This document shows, one piece after another, positions 6,806 through 16,369 of a stretch of DNA of 60,657 nt; positions within the stretch are counted from its first letter, which is position 1, and each line of letters starts with the position of its first letter. Both the position numbers and the translations under genes were made by a program. Under the pieces are notes generated by a model. That model did not search any database. It was not told where the DNA came from and saw only the letters and a list, made by a program, of their open reading frames with translations. This DNA is from Ruminococcus sp. (lineage in GTDB: Bacteria; Bacillota; Clostridia; Lachnospirales; Lachnospiraceae), in NCBI GenBank assembly GCA_020024635.1, contig JAHHTL010000008.1:1-60657 (forward strand), given 5' to 3'.

Positions 6806-8155
6806 TTAGTTTACATTAATTCTGACACCTGCTGGTGTTACTTCTGCCACGGTTCCATCTACACTTGCATGAATGTTTGCAGATAATGCTTTTTCATCAG
6901 CCTGTCCGATTAAGTCATCTTTATGTACCGCATCGCCAACTTTTACAATCGGAGTAGCAGGTTTTCCGATGTGCATAGACATAGGAATAAATACTTCTTT
7001 TGGAAGTAACTCTTTTAGTTCATGAGCATGAAGGCCGTTATACTGAGAAAGACCAAGTCTTGCGATGAGACGGTCAGTAGGTACACGGTTTAAATCGATG
7101 GTAGGTCTAGCTACTGGATGAGGAGTTTTATCCACTTGAATTCCTCGTTCTCTTAATTTTCCTTTCATGTAATCATTTACTTTTCTTGGAGAAAGTCCCA
7201 TAGGACATGAGAACATCTCACACACACCACAGCTTGAACAGTTCGCTGCAGTTCCAAAATATTTTGTGAATTCTTCATTTGATTCCACAAAATCCTCACG
7301 CCACAGGTTACGCATAACAAGATGTGGAGTCATATCGTGACCTGTCTGGAAACGAGGACAAAGATCTGTACACATGCGACATTGGATACAAGCGCTCTTT
7401 GCCTGATGCTTTAATCTTTCAATTGGAGCTTGCACTTTCTTAATAAGGTAGTGATCTTTTGGCAGAACGATTACATTTCCGGTAGTTTTTGTTACAACCT
7501 GCTTGTCAATGTCTTGTTCTTCGTAGAAAACCTTACCCATCATAGGTCCACCCATGATGATGGCATAATCAGAAATCTTTGGATCGGCAGCCTTAATACA
7601 TTCTCTGATGGATGTTCCGATTGGAACTTTTAACATGATTGGCTCTTTTACTTCCCCTACGATAGAAAGATACTTATCAGAAACTTTTTTGTTTTCTGTA
7701 ATTGCCTGATAAATTCCAAGTATGGTTCCAACGTTGTCTACAACAGCCCCAACTTCAATTGGAATTCCACGTTCAGGAACGGTCTTTCCAGTTACCTGCT
7801 GAACAATAATCTGCTCATCTCCGGCAGGGTAGTAAGTTCTCATTGGAAAAATCTCGATGTCTGCATGATTCTTATCAATCGCTTCCTGTAATGCAGCAAT
7901 CTCAGCTTTGTATTTTGCTTTCAATGCAATATAACGCTTTGGTGCTTCTAAATGGTCTGCGATATAAGTGATTCCTTTGATCAATTCGTCGGCAAATGTT
8001 CTGCATAAGAATTTGTCTGTCTCAATCAATGGTTCACACTCGGCAGCGTTAACAATGAAATACTCAGCCTTCGTGTTTAACTTTATGTGCGTAGGAAATC
8101 CTGCCCCACCGGCTCCTACAATACCGGCTCCTTTTACTGTTTCGATTAAATTCAT
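6806..8155 (-). CDS. pduS: PduS-like RnfC-family flavo-iron-sulfur protein
   Basis: About 449 aa from ATG 8155; this start has GGAGAAG upstream and gives MNLIETVKGAGIVG, matching PduS. The ATG at 8170 would put that site inside the coding region. An RnfC N-terminal domain contains GAGGAGFPTHIK, followed by NAAECEPL. Two 4Fe-4S motifs lie in the middle (CIQCRMCTDLCP and CSSCGVCEMFSCP). The C terminus is a barrel-sandwich domain with VGDAVHKDDLIGQ. In Salmonella PduS reduces cobalamin for the diol dehydratase reactivation pathway inside microcompartments. Here it pairs with PduT but no dehydratase, aldehyde dehydrogenase or hexameric shell gene is in the window. Confidence 0.9.
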   Translation of the reverse strand: MNLIETVKGAGIVGAGGAGFPTHIKLNTKAEYFIVNAAECEPLIETDKFLCRTFADELIKGITYIADHLEAPKRYIALKAKYKAEIAALQEAIDKNHADIEIFPMRTYYPAGDEQIIVQQVTGKTVPERGIPIEVGAVVDNVGTILGIYQAITENKKVSDKYLSIVGEVKEPIMLKVPIGTSIRECIKAADPKISDYAIIMGGPMMGKVFYEEQDIDKQVVTKTTGNVIVLPKDHYLIKKVQAPIERLKHQAKSACIQCRMCTDLCPRFQTGHDMTPHLVMRNLWREDFVESNEEFTKYFGTAANCSSCGVCEMFSCPMGLSPRKVNDYMKGKLRERGIQVDKTPHPVARPTIDLNRVPTDRLIARLGLSQYNGLHAHELKELLPKEVFIPMSMHIGKPATPIVKVGDAVHKDDLIGQADEKALSANIHASVDGTVAEVTPAGVRINVN

Positions 8156-8203
8156 AGTGTTCTTCTCCATTCATTGATTCTGGATATACTTAAATACGGA
8201 TTT

Positions 8204-8209
8204 ATTATA
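8204..8209 (-). promoter_or_regulatory. Extended -10 element upstream of pduS
   Basis: On the minus strand the sequence reads TGT-TATAAT, an extended -10 box, about 50 nt before the pduS start. No convincing -35 is seen, only a T-rich stretch. It suggests pduST has its own promoter and does not depend wholly on the aminotransferase gene upstream. Confidence 0.45.
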
Positions 8210-8350
8210 ACACAAATCACAAAAAAACAATAGGTTTTTTACAAAATATTCTAAAATTTTTAAGGAAAATCAATAAAAACCACAGAAAACAAGACTAAAA
8301 CATTGATTATTTGTTGGTTTTGTTGGTGTTTGTTTCGCGCCTGCAAAGGG

Positions 8351-9445
8351 TTATATAAAAATTGTTTTTAGTACATTTAAAAGTTTTGTGTTGTCGTCCG
8401 GAAGAAGAATGCAAAAACGTATAAACTCACCATCTAAATGAGAAAAGGATGAGCAATCACGTATCATAAGTCCTTCTTTCATACAAGAATCAAAAACATG
8501 GAATGCGGTTACCCCATCTTTCTTGATTTTTACGAGAAAAAAATTGGCGTATGGTTCATATACTTCCAGTTCTTTAAAAGTGCGCAATACGTTGAGAATA
8601 CGTGTACGTTCAGAAAAAATCAACTGCTTGGTCTGCGCAATATAGGCAGTGTCACAAAATAATTGTTCTCCGGCATAAGCGCCGATGCTGTTTAAAGACC
8701 ACGGGATTTGACGCTCCTTTACATTGTTTAATACAAGTTGATTGCTGGTGATTGCATATCCAAGACGAAGCCCCGGGGCAGCAAAAAATTTGGAAACACC
8801 CCTTAATACAATGCAATTGTTAAATATATCGGTAAGAGGAACTGCGGTAATTGCAGTAAGATCTTGCGTGAATTCGACATAAGTTTCGTCGATCATAACA
8901 AAGATTCCGTGCTTTTTGCAAAAACTTAAAATTTCCTTCAAAGTCGCCGCGGTAATTACGGAGGAAGTAGGATTGTTTGGGTTGCACATAATAAAAAGAT
9001 CGAATCCGTTTCCTAATGTTGAGAGTAAATCAGTAACATCTAGATGAAAATTGTTTTTTGATTCCAAATAATAATAAGAAACACTGCTGTTAGAGAACGA
9101 TAATTCACGACTGTATTCGGAATAGGTAGGTCCTAAAATTAATGTTTTCTTCGGGGAAACTTGTTCGATCAGCAAGGAAATTAATTCCGTGGCTCCATTT
9201 CCGACCAAAATATTCTGAGGTGGGGTATGGCAATACGCACTGATAGAATTCCGAAGAGCAGTATAATCCCGATCGGGATAAGTAGAAATAAGATTCAGAT
9301 GTTCGGAAATCTTATGTTTGACAACTTCTGACAGTCCAAATGGATTCACATTTCCGCTAAAACAAACGATGTCTTCTTTGGGAATATGATAATATTTTTC
9401 CGCCTTTTCGAGGTCACTTCCATGAAATTGTGGTCTTGTATTCAT
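8351..9445 (-). CDS. CobD/HisC-like PLP aminotransferase family protein
   Basis: 364 aa, class I/II aminotransferase fold. The N terminus (HGSDLEKAEKYYHIP..DIVCFSGNVNPFG) resembles threonine-phosphate decarboxylase CobD more than HisC. The PLP Lys is in RGVSKFFAAPGLRLGY; CNPNNPTS and DETYVEF supply other cofactor contacts. CobD makes the aminopropanol linker of cobalamin from threonine phosphate; HisC transaminates imidazole acetol phosphate. Lying on the same strand just upstream of the PduS-like gene, itself a possible cobalamin reductase, favours a cobamide role, but no other cob gene is near. The substrate cannot be decided from the sequence. Confidence 0.7.
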   Translation of the reverse strand: MNTRPQFHGSDLEKAEKYYHIPKEDIVCFSGNVNPFGLSEVVKHKISEHLNLISTYPDRDYTALRNSISAYCHTPPQNILVGNGATELISLLIEQVSPKKTLILGPTYSEYSRELSFSNSSVSYYYLESKNNFHLDVTDLLSTLGNGFDLFIMCNPNNPTSSVITAATLKEILSFCKKHGIFVMIDETYVEFTQDLTAITAVPLTDIFNNCIVLRGVSKFFAAPGLRLGYAITSNQLVLNNVKERQIPWSLNSIGAYAGEQLFCDTAYIAQTKQLIFSERTRILNVLRTFKELEVYEPYANFFLVKIKKDGVTAFHVFDSCMKEGLMIRDCSSFSHLDGEFIRFCILLPDDNTKLLNVLKTIFI

Positions 9446-9481
9446 GTATACAATCCTCCTTTAATTTATTTCAATCAGCCA

Positions 9482-9511
9482 TTGCAAGAAATGATAATTT
9501 AATGCTATAAT
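9482..9511 (+). promoter_or_regulatory. Promoter of the DUF5717-DUF5716-TPR-purB run
   Basis: TTGCAA (9482-9487), 18-nt spacer, TATAAT (9506-9511). It lies in the gap to the divergent aminotransferase gene and is the only good promoter I see before 21412, so a long transcript through gltX and the helicase is possible. Confidence 0.6.
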
Positions 9512-9578
9512 TTATTATAGCGTGCTTATGTAAAAATGCAATGAAAAAGCAATGAAAAAAGATGAGTAGGTGACGAGT

Positions 9579-12500
9579 TTGAAGAACAAAATTAAGCGCC
9601 TTGCAAAAGGAGATTTTCACATTCAGCAACCGGAAATTACGTTTCCGGAGACACGGATTATTATGCGTGTAGGTGAAGGAGAATTATATAGAGGAAGTTT
9701 TTCTTTACAAAACCAAGGAGAGGGGACCATTAGAGGATTAGTATATTCTTCTTCTTACCGTATCCATTGTGAAGAGCAAGGATTTGATGGAAACCCAGTT
9801 AATATATATTACACATACGATGGGACAGGTTTGGTGCCAGGGCATGTAGAGAAGGGAAAATTTACAATTGTTTGTAATGGTGGTGAATATGACATTGCCT
9901 TTACTGCGATTATTGAAAAACCTTTTGTTATGACAAGCCACGGAAAAGTACAAAGCTTAGAAGATTTTAAAAGATTAACTTTTAAAGATCCTGATGAAGC
10001 AGAGAAGCTATTTCGTTCCAGAGATTTTTATACAATCCTAAAATACGAAGATAAAAGAATACAAGCATTGTATGAGAATATGAGACGGTGGGAATTAGAT
10101 CGTGGAGCTTTGGAAGAGTTCCTTGTGGGATGTAAACAAAAAGAAAAGATGTTTTTAACATTGGAAGAAGACAGCCGTGCTTTCATGGAAGTGGACGATG
10201 TGCGGAAAGCAACATTAGTGGTGAAAAAAAACACGTGGGGATTTTTGCCGATCACAGTTCGCACGGAAGGAAACTTTTTATCGGTGGAGCATTCTTTGTT
10301 TACGACCGATGAGTTTATTGGAAATAGCTATCATCTTGAATATATGCTAACAGAAAAAGAACTTCATAAAGGGAGCAACTATGGCAAGATTATTTTAGAA
10401 ACACCATATGAGTCTTTGGAATGTGAAGTGATCGTTGAAAAAGACATTAGTCGAGAGGAAGACCAGCGCGAAGATGACAAAGAATTTGTAAGCATTATAA
10501 AGCGGTATTTGGTTTATGAAGAAGGAAAATTAGATCTTCACACTTGGACTGATGAGTCCATTTCCAAAATTGAACGATTACGAGAAAAAAATGCATCCAA
10601 TGAGTGGTATCTACTTGTTCATGCACATATTTGTCTTTTAGGGGAGCGGTTCGACGAGGCAAAAGGGATTCTTGAGTCCTATAACTATAACCGCTTTGCC
10701 ATTGGAAAGAATGTAGAACTTAGTTCTTACTATCTCTATTTGACAACATATTTAAGCAATGATTCTATTGGGCAAAGAAAAGTGGCAGAGGAACTTTCAA
10801 AGTCTTATATGAAAAATCCAGATAGTTGGAAGATTTTATGTATGCTGATCAATGTGGATTCTGAGTATAAAATCTATAGCGAAAGACTTCGGGTTTTAGA
10901 GCAGCATTTCTATGAAGAAAAGGCAAACAGCATTTGTTTCTATTTGGAAGCATTTCGATGTTTCAGAGATAATAGTTCTTCGTTAAAAAAATTAGGTCAG
11001 TTTGAGATCAGCGTCCTTCATTTTGCTGTGAAATATAGACTTATGACAAAAGAACTTGCGTTGTATACCGCAAACCTTGCAAGTCAGTTGAAATTTTTTG
11101 ACAAACATTTATTCCACACCTTGGTACTTTCTTATGAGATGTACGAGGAGACTATGATCCTTAATGCAATATGTACACTTTTGGTCAAAGGAAATTGCAT
11201 TGAGAACGGTTATTTTAAATGGTATGAAAAGGCGGTGGAATCAGAACTTAAGATTGCACAGTTGTATGAATATTATATGGCTTCTATAGATGAAACCTCT
11301 TTTTGTAAGCCGTTACCAAGGTCAGTATATTTGTATTTTATGCATGGAAATAACCTCAATGACCAGAAACGCTCTCTACTATATGCAAATCTCATTACAT
11401 TTGAGGATGAGTCCAGTGAGATTTATGCGCATTATCGAGATGAGATGGAATCGTTTGCCTGGATCCAATTGGAAAAACGTCATATTAGCGAGGAACTCCG
11501 TATCATCTACAAGCGATTTTTAGAGGAACGCTTTTTAAACAAAGAACGAATCAATGCGTTAAATGATATTTGTCATGCGTATGAAATTACAACAAAAGTA
11601 CCAAATATGAAATTTGTACTTGTGATATCAGAGGATGGTACAATTACGCAACGTGTTCCATATAAGGAAGGTGGAACACAAATTATGATCTATGCGAAAA
11701 CGGACAGGATTGTATGGGAATCTATGAATGAACGACATTATGTAGATACAATACCATACGAAAGTCGCAGGTTATTTTATGAATTGCGTTACATGGATAT
11801 GTGTAGAAGAGCATTAAATACGATGCGTTCCAATTACGAGGATATGCAGATCGAGCCTCTTACAATGGAAATGGTAAAAGAAAAAGGATTCGAAAACTTT
11901 AAGGAAGAAGAACTTCTTGGACTTTGTAGTAAAACAATCCGAGAAAATAATTATGATAACGATGATTTCCTTACGTATGTATGTTTTGATCTGTTTAAAA
12001 AAGGACAGTACGATAAAGTGATTCTTACTTACCTTGCATTGTATTATTGTGGGGCTACTTCTGATATGAAGAAGCTTTTTAGAGAGGCAAAAGAGTATGG
12101 GGTACATACGCATAAGTTAGGAGAGCGTATTCTTACACAGATGTTGTTTTCAGAAGAGTTGTTTTTAGAATCTCAAATATTCGAAGAATATTATTCGGAA
12201 GGAGCTTATTTTGGGTTACAGCAAGCTTACTTAGTGTATATGGCTCGTGGGTATATTGTAGATAACAGAAAAATCAGCAAAAGTGTAATTGATATTATAT
12301 GTAAGGAGTATGAAAAAGGAGAAGAGACGATCAATATTTGCAAAATTGCGGTTCTCAAGTATTATTCCACACGTCAATACGACACGACAATACGCAAAAC
12401 ATTAAAGAAATTCCTACAAGAATTAAGTGGAAAGCAAATTTATTTTCCATTTTTCCTGTCTTATGAAAAAGACTGGCTTGTGGAACTTCAGTTGTGGGAT

Positions 12501-12872
12501 AAGACTTTAATCGAGTATAAAGGGCAAAAAGGAAGCAGAGTTATGTTATACTATCAGCTGCAAAAAGGAAATGGAGAAGCAGTTGAATATTCAACAGAAG
12601 TATTAAGTCCAATGTATGAGAACATATATGTGAAGAAAATGGTTCTTTTTGCCAATGAAAAATTAAAGTATTATTTCAAAGAAATCATTGATGGAAATAC
12701 CTATCGAAGTGATAAGCAAATCTGCACAAAAGAAACGTCCGAAAAGGAATTCGGAAGATATGGAAAATTAAATGAAATTATGAAGTGCGATGAAGAAAGT
12801 AAAGGGAAAAAGATGGAAAAATACGCGATAGAAGATGCAATCGCAACCCAAATATTTGGACAATACCAATAG
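9579..12872 (+). CDS. Large DUF5717-like protein (beta-sandwich plus helical repeats)
   Basis: About 1097 aa from TTG 9579, which has AGGTGA 5 nt upstream and gives MKNKIKRLAKGDF; the GTG at 9570 would overlap that site. Residues 20-125 look like an all-beta domain (IIMRVGEGELYRGSF) and 190-290 like a second one. From about 300 to 930 the protein is alpha-helical with TPR-like pairs, rich in Tyr, Leu and Glu. A further mixed region near 690-720 (FVLVISEDGTITQRVPY) looks like a beta insert. There is no signal peptide or membrane segment, so it should be cytoplasmic. I place it in DUF5717 by memory. It is followed 31 nt later by its usual partner, a DUF5716 Hsp70-like gene. Function unknown; a scaffold or chaperone-type complex is a guess from architecture. 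Confidence 0.7.
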   Translation: MKNKIKRLAKGDFHIQQPEITFPETRIIMRVGEGELYRGSFSLQNQGEGTIRGLVYSSSYRIHCEEQGFDGNPVNIYYTYDGTGLVPGHVEKGKFTIVCNGGEYDIAFTAIIEKPFVMTSHGKVQSLEDFKRLTFKDPDEAEKLFRSRDFYTILKYEDKRIQALYENMRRWELDRGALEEFLVGCKQKEKMFLTLEEDSRAFMEVDDVRKATLVVKKNTWGFLPITVRTEGNFLSVEHSLFTTDEFIGNSYHLEYMLTEKELHKGSNYGKIILETPYESLECEVIVEKDISREEDQREDDKEFVSIIKRYLVYEEGKLDLHTWTDESISKIERLREKNASNEWYLLVHAHICLLGERFDEAKGILESYNYNRFAIGKNVELSSYYLYLTTYLSNDSIGQRKVAEELSKSYMKNPDSWKILCMLINVDSEYKIYSERLRVLEQHFYEEKANSICFYLEAFRCFRDNSSSLKKLGQFEISVLHFAVKYRLMTKELALYTANLASQLKFFDKHLFHTLVLSYEMYEETMILNAICTLLVKGNCIENGYFKWYEKAVESELKIAQLYEYYMASIDETSFCKPLPRSVYLYFMHGNNLNDQKRSLLYANLITFEDESSEIYAHYRDEMESFAWIQLEKRHISEELRIIYKRFLEERFLNKERINALNDICHAYEITTKVPNMKFVLVISEDGTITQRVPYKEGGTQIMIYAKTDRIVWESMNERHYVDTIPYESRRLFYELRYMDMCRRALNTMRSNYEDMQIEPLTMEMVKEKGFENFKEEELLGLCSKTIRENNYDNDDFLTYVCFDLFKKGQYDKVILTYLALYYCGATSDMKKLFREAKEYGVHTHKLGERILTQMLFSEELFLESQIFEEYYSEGAYFGLQQAYLVYMARGYIVDNRKISKSVIDIICKEYEKGEETINICKIAVLKYYSTRQYDTTIRKTLKKFLQELSGKQIYFPFFLSYEKDWLVELQLWDKTLIEYKGQKGSRVMLYYQLQKGNGEAVEYSTEVLSPMYENIYVKKMVLFANEKLKYYFKEIIDGNTYRSDKQICTKETSEKEFGRYGKLNEIMKCDEESKGKKMEKYAIEDAIATQIFGQYQ

Positions 12873-12903
12873 TAGATAGATATAGGTAAGGAGGCTGTCT
12901 TAG

Positions 12904-14187
12904 ATGGAAACAGGCAATATAATCGGATATGAGATCAATGATAAAACCTGTCAGATCAGCTTTTATAATGATGATCTAGAAGAGCCGGAGACACTGGTAG
13001 TAGATGAAGATAATTATCAGATTCCTTTGATCATAGGGAAGTTAAGAGATACTTGGGCCTATGGCAAAGAGGCGAAGCGCCTCGTTTCGGTAAAAGAAGG
13101 ATTTACAGTAACAAGACTGTTAGAAAAAAGTCTGGCAGGAGAAAAAATTGAGTTTGGGGAAGAAAGTTACGAAGCGGTGTGGCTGTTATCAAAATTTATT
13201 CAAATGTCCCTCCAATCTTTTACAAGAATAGATGCCATTGTATTTAGTGTACCTAAATTATCGGAAGAAATTGCAAAGATGTTACGTGGAATTGCATCGA
13301 GAATGAACATTGAAAAGAATCATATTTTTATTCAAGATTACAAAGAAAGTTTTTGCAATTATCTCTTTTACCAGCCAAAGGAATTATGGCAATATGAGGC
13401 AGCATTATTTAGCTGCGACAGAAATGAAATAAAAGCATACATGCTTAGAAGATTAAAACCTGGCATAGGTGGAGGAAAAGCTACCTTTGTTACAGTTGAC
13501 GAGGTTGCAAGCGCTCATATTAAAGAGCTAGCAGCAGTGTATCCGGTGTTAAATGAAGATAAAGCCAAAGATGCAGATGTTATATTCCAGAGATTTATCG
13601 AGAGTGTATTTGATAAAAGAATTGTATCTTCTGTGTTTTTAACAGGAGATGGATTTGAAAATAACTGGTATCCATCATCGTTGCGAGTATTGTGTAATGG
13701 CAGAAGAGCATTTATAGGAAATAACTTATATAGTAAAGGCGCATGTTATACAGCATACCGAAAAACATACATACACGTAGAAGATCCAGTGTATTTATCG
13801 GAGTCAAAGCTGACAGATCAAATCACCCTTAATCTTCGTGTCAATGGACAGGAAATGTGGTATCCTATCGTGTCTTGGGGAACCCATTGGTATGAGTCTG
13901 ATAATCAATGGGAAATCTTACTTGAAAAAGTAGAAGATATTGAACTTCGAATAGAATCTTTGGTTCAAGGCACTGTAAAAACAGAAGTGATTAAGATGAA
14001 TCGCTTTCCACACAGAGGAGAGTATTCTATGCGTATCCAATTAGAAACACTATTTCTTGATGAAAAAACCTGCAAAATTACAGTCCGTGATTTAGGATTT
14101 GGAGAGTTTTTCCTTCCGACAGACTTTCATGAAGAAAAGATTATACATTTAGGAGGCAACGATGGGAAGTTTAATTCTTTGTCATAA
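12904..14187 (+). CDS. DUF5716-like Hsp70/actin-fold protein
   Basis: 427 aa; ATG 12904 follows AAGGAGG. The start (NIIGYEINDKTCQISFYND) occupies the place of the Hsp70 phosphate-1 loop but lacks the DLGTTNS pattern. IGKLRDTWAYGKEAKRL and DAIVFSVPKLSEEIAKMLRGIA follow the order seen in Hsp70-type nucleotide-binding domains. SSVFLTGDGFENNW could be the late sandwich strand. The last 130 residues form a beta-rich tail, comparable in place to a substrate-binding domain. Whether it binds ATP is uncertain. It overlaps the TPR gene by 26 nt, so the two are likely co-translated. Function unknown; probably acts with DUF5717. Confidence 0.7.
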   Translation: METGNIIGYEINDKTCQISFYNDDLEEPETLVVDEDNYQIPLIIGKLRDTWAYGKEAKRLVSVKEGFTVTRLLEKSLAGEKIEFGEESYEAVWLLSKFIQMSLQSFTRIDAIVFSVPKLSEEIAKMLRGIASRMNIEKNHIFIQDYKESFCNYLFYQPKELWQYEAALFSCDRNEIKAYMLRRLKPGIGGGKATFVTVDEVASAHIKELAAVYPVLNEDKAKDADVIFQRFIESVFDKRIVSSVFLTGDGFENNWYPSSLRVLCNGRRAFIGNNLYSKGACYTAYRKTYIHVEDPVYLSESKLTDQITLNLRVNGQEMWYPIVSWGTHWYESDNQWEILLEKVEDIELRIESLVQGTVKTEVIKMNRFPHRGEYSMRIQLETLFLDEKTCKITVRDLGFGEFFLPTDFHEEKIIHLGGNDGKFNSLS

Positions 14188-14929
14188 CAGACATGCAGTG
14201 AATCCATATGAGATTACACGGATTCATTGTAAAATCTATACAATTGAAGAATTGTGCTATTATCTGTGTAATAATCTATATTTAATTGACTATACAATCA
14301 TGAATGAACAACTGTTGAACTGGTTGGAAGAAGAATTGGGGTTAGCAAGTTTGGCATCGAAATTAAGAGATGAGATGCATATGCATGGTTCCGTGGAAAT
14401 GTTTGTACTTACAATTTTGAAAAGTTCAGGAATTTATAGAGAACACGAAATGATTAAAATTCAGAATGTGTTGGAACGTTTAAAAAATCAAAAGGACATC
14501 GAACGTCAAAAGTACAAAGGGGATAATTTACTGGAAAGTGGGGAAATTGAAGAGGCAATCCTAGTTTACCATGGAATTTTAAACGAAGAAAAAGACGAAA
14601 GTGTGGATCCTAAATTTTATGGAAAAATATATGCGGCGCTGGGAGCTGCGTATGGGAGAATGTTTTTGTATCAAGAATCGGCTAAAATGTATGATAGAGC
14701 ATACCAAATTTGTGAAGATAAAAAGTTGTTAAAGCCTTATCTTTATGCATCGTATAAATATATGTCAATGGAAGAATATCATATTTTACTTACCAAACAT
14801 GATGATTATATCGAAATCAATGCACAAATGCGTGAAGAGATACAAGAGATAAAAAATAATCTTCAATTGGAGTTGAATGATACGCTTATTGAAAAATGGA
14901 AACAGCAGTATAGGAGAAGTCATATATGA
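14162..14929 (+). CDS. TPR-like protein of the DUF5717/DUF5716 cluster
   Basis: 255 aa. ATG 14162 has GGAGG 5 nt upstream, inside the end of the DUF5716 gene. Residues 1-60 contain a short mixed alpha/beta start (IYTIEELCYYLCNNLYLID). From about 115 there are TPR-type helix pairs: GDNLLESGEIEEAILVYHGIL, then AALGAAYGRMFLYQESAKMY. The C terminus is a charged helix. No membrane segment. It overlaps purB by 4 nt (ATGA). Likely a protein-protein adaptor for the two larger partners; inference from gene order only. Confidence 0.65.
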   Translation: MGSLILCHNRHAVNPYEITRIHCKIYTIEELCYYLCNNLYLIDYTIMNEQLLNWLEEELGLASLASKLRDEMHMHGSVEMFVLTILKSSGIYREHEMIKIQNVLERLKNQKDIERQKYKGDNLLESGEIEEAILVYHGILNEEKDESVDPKFYGKIYAALGAAYGRMFLYQESAKMYDRAYQICEDKKLLKPYLYASYKYMSMEEYHILLTKHDDYIEINAQMREEIQEIKNNLQLELNDTLIEKWKQQYRRSHI

Positions 14930-16359
14930 GAACAGATCGCTATGTAAGTCCTCTTTCAGAACGCTATGCAAGTCAAGAAATGCAATATCTATTTTCACAG
15001 GAGAAAAAATTTAAAACTTGGAGAAAATTGTGGATTGCACTTGCTGAAACAGAAAAAGAATTGGGCCTTGATATTACAGAAGAACAGATTGAAGAGTTAA
15101 GAAAATTTTCGGAAGACTTGAATTTGGATGTTGCAAAAGAACGAGAAAAAGTAGTGCGTCATGATGTAATGGCTCATGTATATGCCTACGGTGTGCAATG
15201 CCCCAAAGCAAAAGGAATCATCCACTTAGGAGCAACTAGTTGTTACGTTGGAGATAATACAGATTTAATATTGATGGCAGAAGCACTAAAATTAGTCCGA
15301 AAAAAACTACTCAATGTTGTTGAAAAACTGGCAGAGTTTGCAGAGAAATACAAAGAGCAGCCAACCCTTGGTTACACACATTTTCAGCCGGCACAGCCTA
15401 CCACGGTAGGAAAAAGAGCGACACTTTGGATTCAGGAATTTATGATGGATTTAGAAGATTTAGAGTATGTTCTTGGCAGTTTGAAACTGTTGGGATCAAA
15501 GGGAACAACAGGAACACAAGCGAGTTTTTTAGAACTGTTTGATGGAGATCAAGAAAAAATTAACAAAATTGATTCTATGATCGCACAAAAGATGGGATTT
15601 TCCTCGTGTTATCCAGTGTCAGGACAAACATATTCAAGGAAAGTGGATCAAAGAGTTTTAAATGTATTATCTGGAATCGGGGTAAGTGCATATAAATTTG
15701 CCAATGACATTCGAATGTTGCAACATCTAAAAGAAGTGGAAGAGCCATTTGAAAAAACACAGATTGGTTCTTCAGCCATGGCATATAAGCGCAATCCAAT
15801 GAGAAGTGAAAGAATCTGTGCATTATCGCGTTATGTAATGATTGATGCGATGAATCCGGCACTGACCTCATCTACACAGTGGTTTGAACGGACACTGGAC
15901 GATTCTGCCAATAAGCGCTTGAGTGTTCCGGAAGGGTTTCTTGCAGTAGATGGAATTCTAGATTTGTGCATGAATGTGGCAGATGGTTTGGTGGTGTATC
16001 CACGTGTGATTGAAAAACATTTGATGGAAGAATTGCCATTTATGGCAACAGAAAATATTTTAATGGATGCAGTAAAGGCTGGTGGAGACAGACAAGAACT
16101 GCACGAAAAAATTCGAGTACTGTCTATGGAAGCTGGACGAAATGTAAAAGAATATGGAAAAGAAAATAATTTGTTACAACTGATTGCGGAGGATGATTCC
16201 TTTCATTTAACATTGGAACAGTTGGAAAGTACAATGGACCCCAAAAGATATATTGGATGTGCAAAAGAACAGGTTACGTCTTATCTTCAAAGGGTTGTTA
16301 AGCCGGTGTTGGAAGAAAATCGAAAAGAACTTGGGATACAAACAGAAATAACAGTATAA
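14926..16359 (+). CDS. purB: Adenylosuccinate lyase
   Basis: 477 aa. Cleaves SAICAR and adenylosuccinate with release of fumarate in purine synthesis. The fumarase-superfamily signature is present as GSSAMAYKRNPMRSE (about residues 282-296), with HLGATSCYVGDN and GYTHFQPAQPTTVG supplying the other two active-site regions. The length fits the long clostridial form. The start ATG overlaps the stop of the TPR gene (ATGA), linking an essential purine gene to the unknown DUF cluster. No other pur gene is nearby. Confidence 0.95.
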   Translation: MRTDRYVSPLSERYASQEMQYLFSQEKKFKTWRKLWIALAETEKELGLDITEEQIEELRKFSEDLNLDVAKEREKVVRHDVMAHVYAYGVQCPKAKGIIHLGATSCYVGDNTDLILMAEALKLVRKKLLNVVEKLAEFAEKYKEQPTLGYTHFQPAQPTTVGKRATLWIQEFMMDLEDLEYVLGSLKLLGSKGTTGTQASFLELFDGDQEKINKIDSMIAQKMGFSSCYPVSGQTYSRKVDQRVLNVLSGIGVSAYKFANDIRMLQHLKEVEEPFEKTQIGSSAMAYKRNPMRSERICALSRYVMIDAMNPALTSSTQWFERTLDDSANKRLSVPEGFLAVDGILDLCMNVADGLVVYPRVIEKHLMEELPFMATENILMDAVKAGGDRQELHEKIRVLSMEAGRNVKEYGKENNLLQLIAEDDSFHLTLEQLESTMDPKRYIGCAKEQVTSYLQRVVKPVLEENRKELGIQTEITV

Positions 16360-16369
16360 GAGGCATGAA

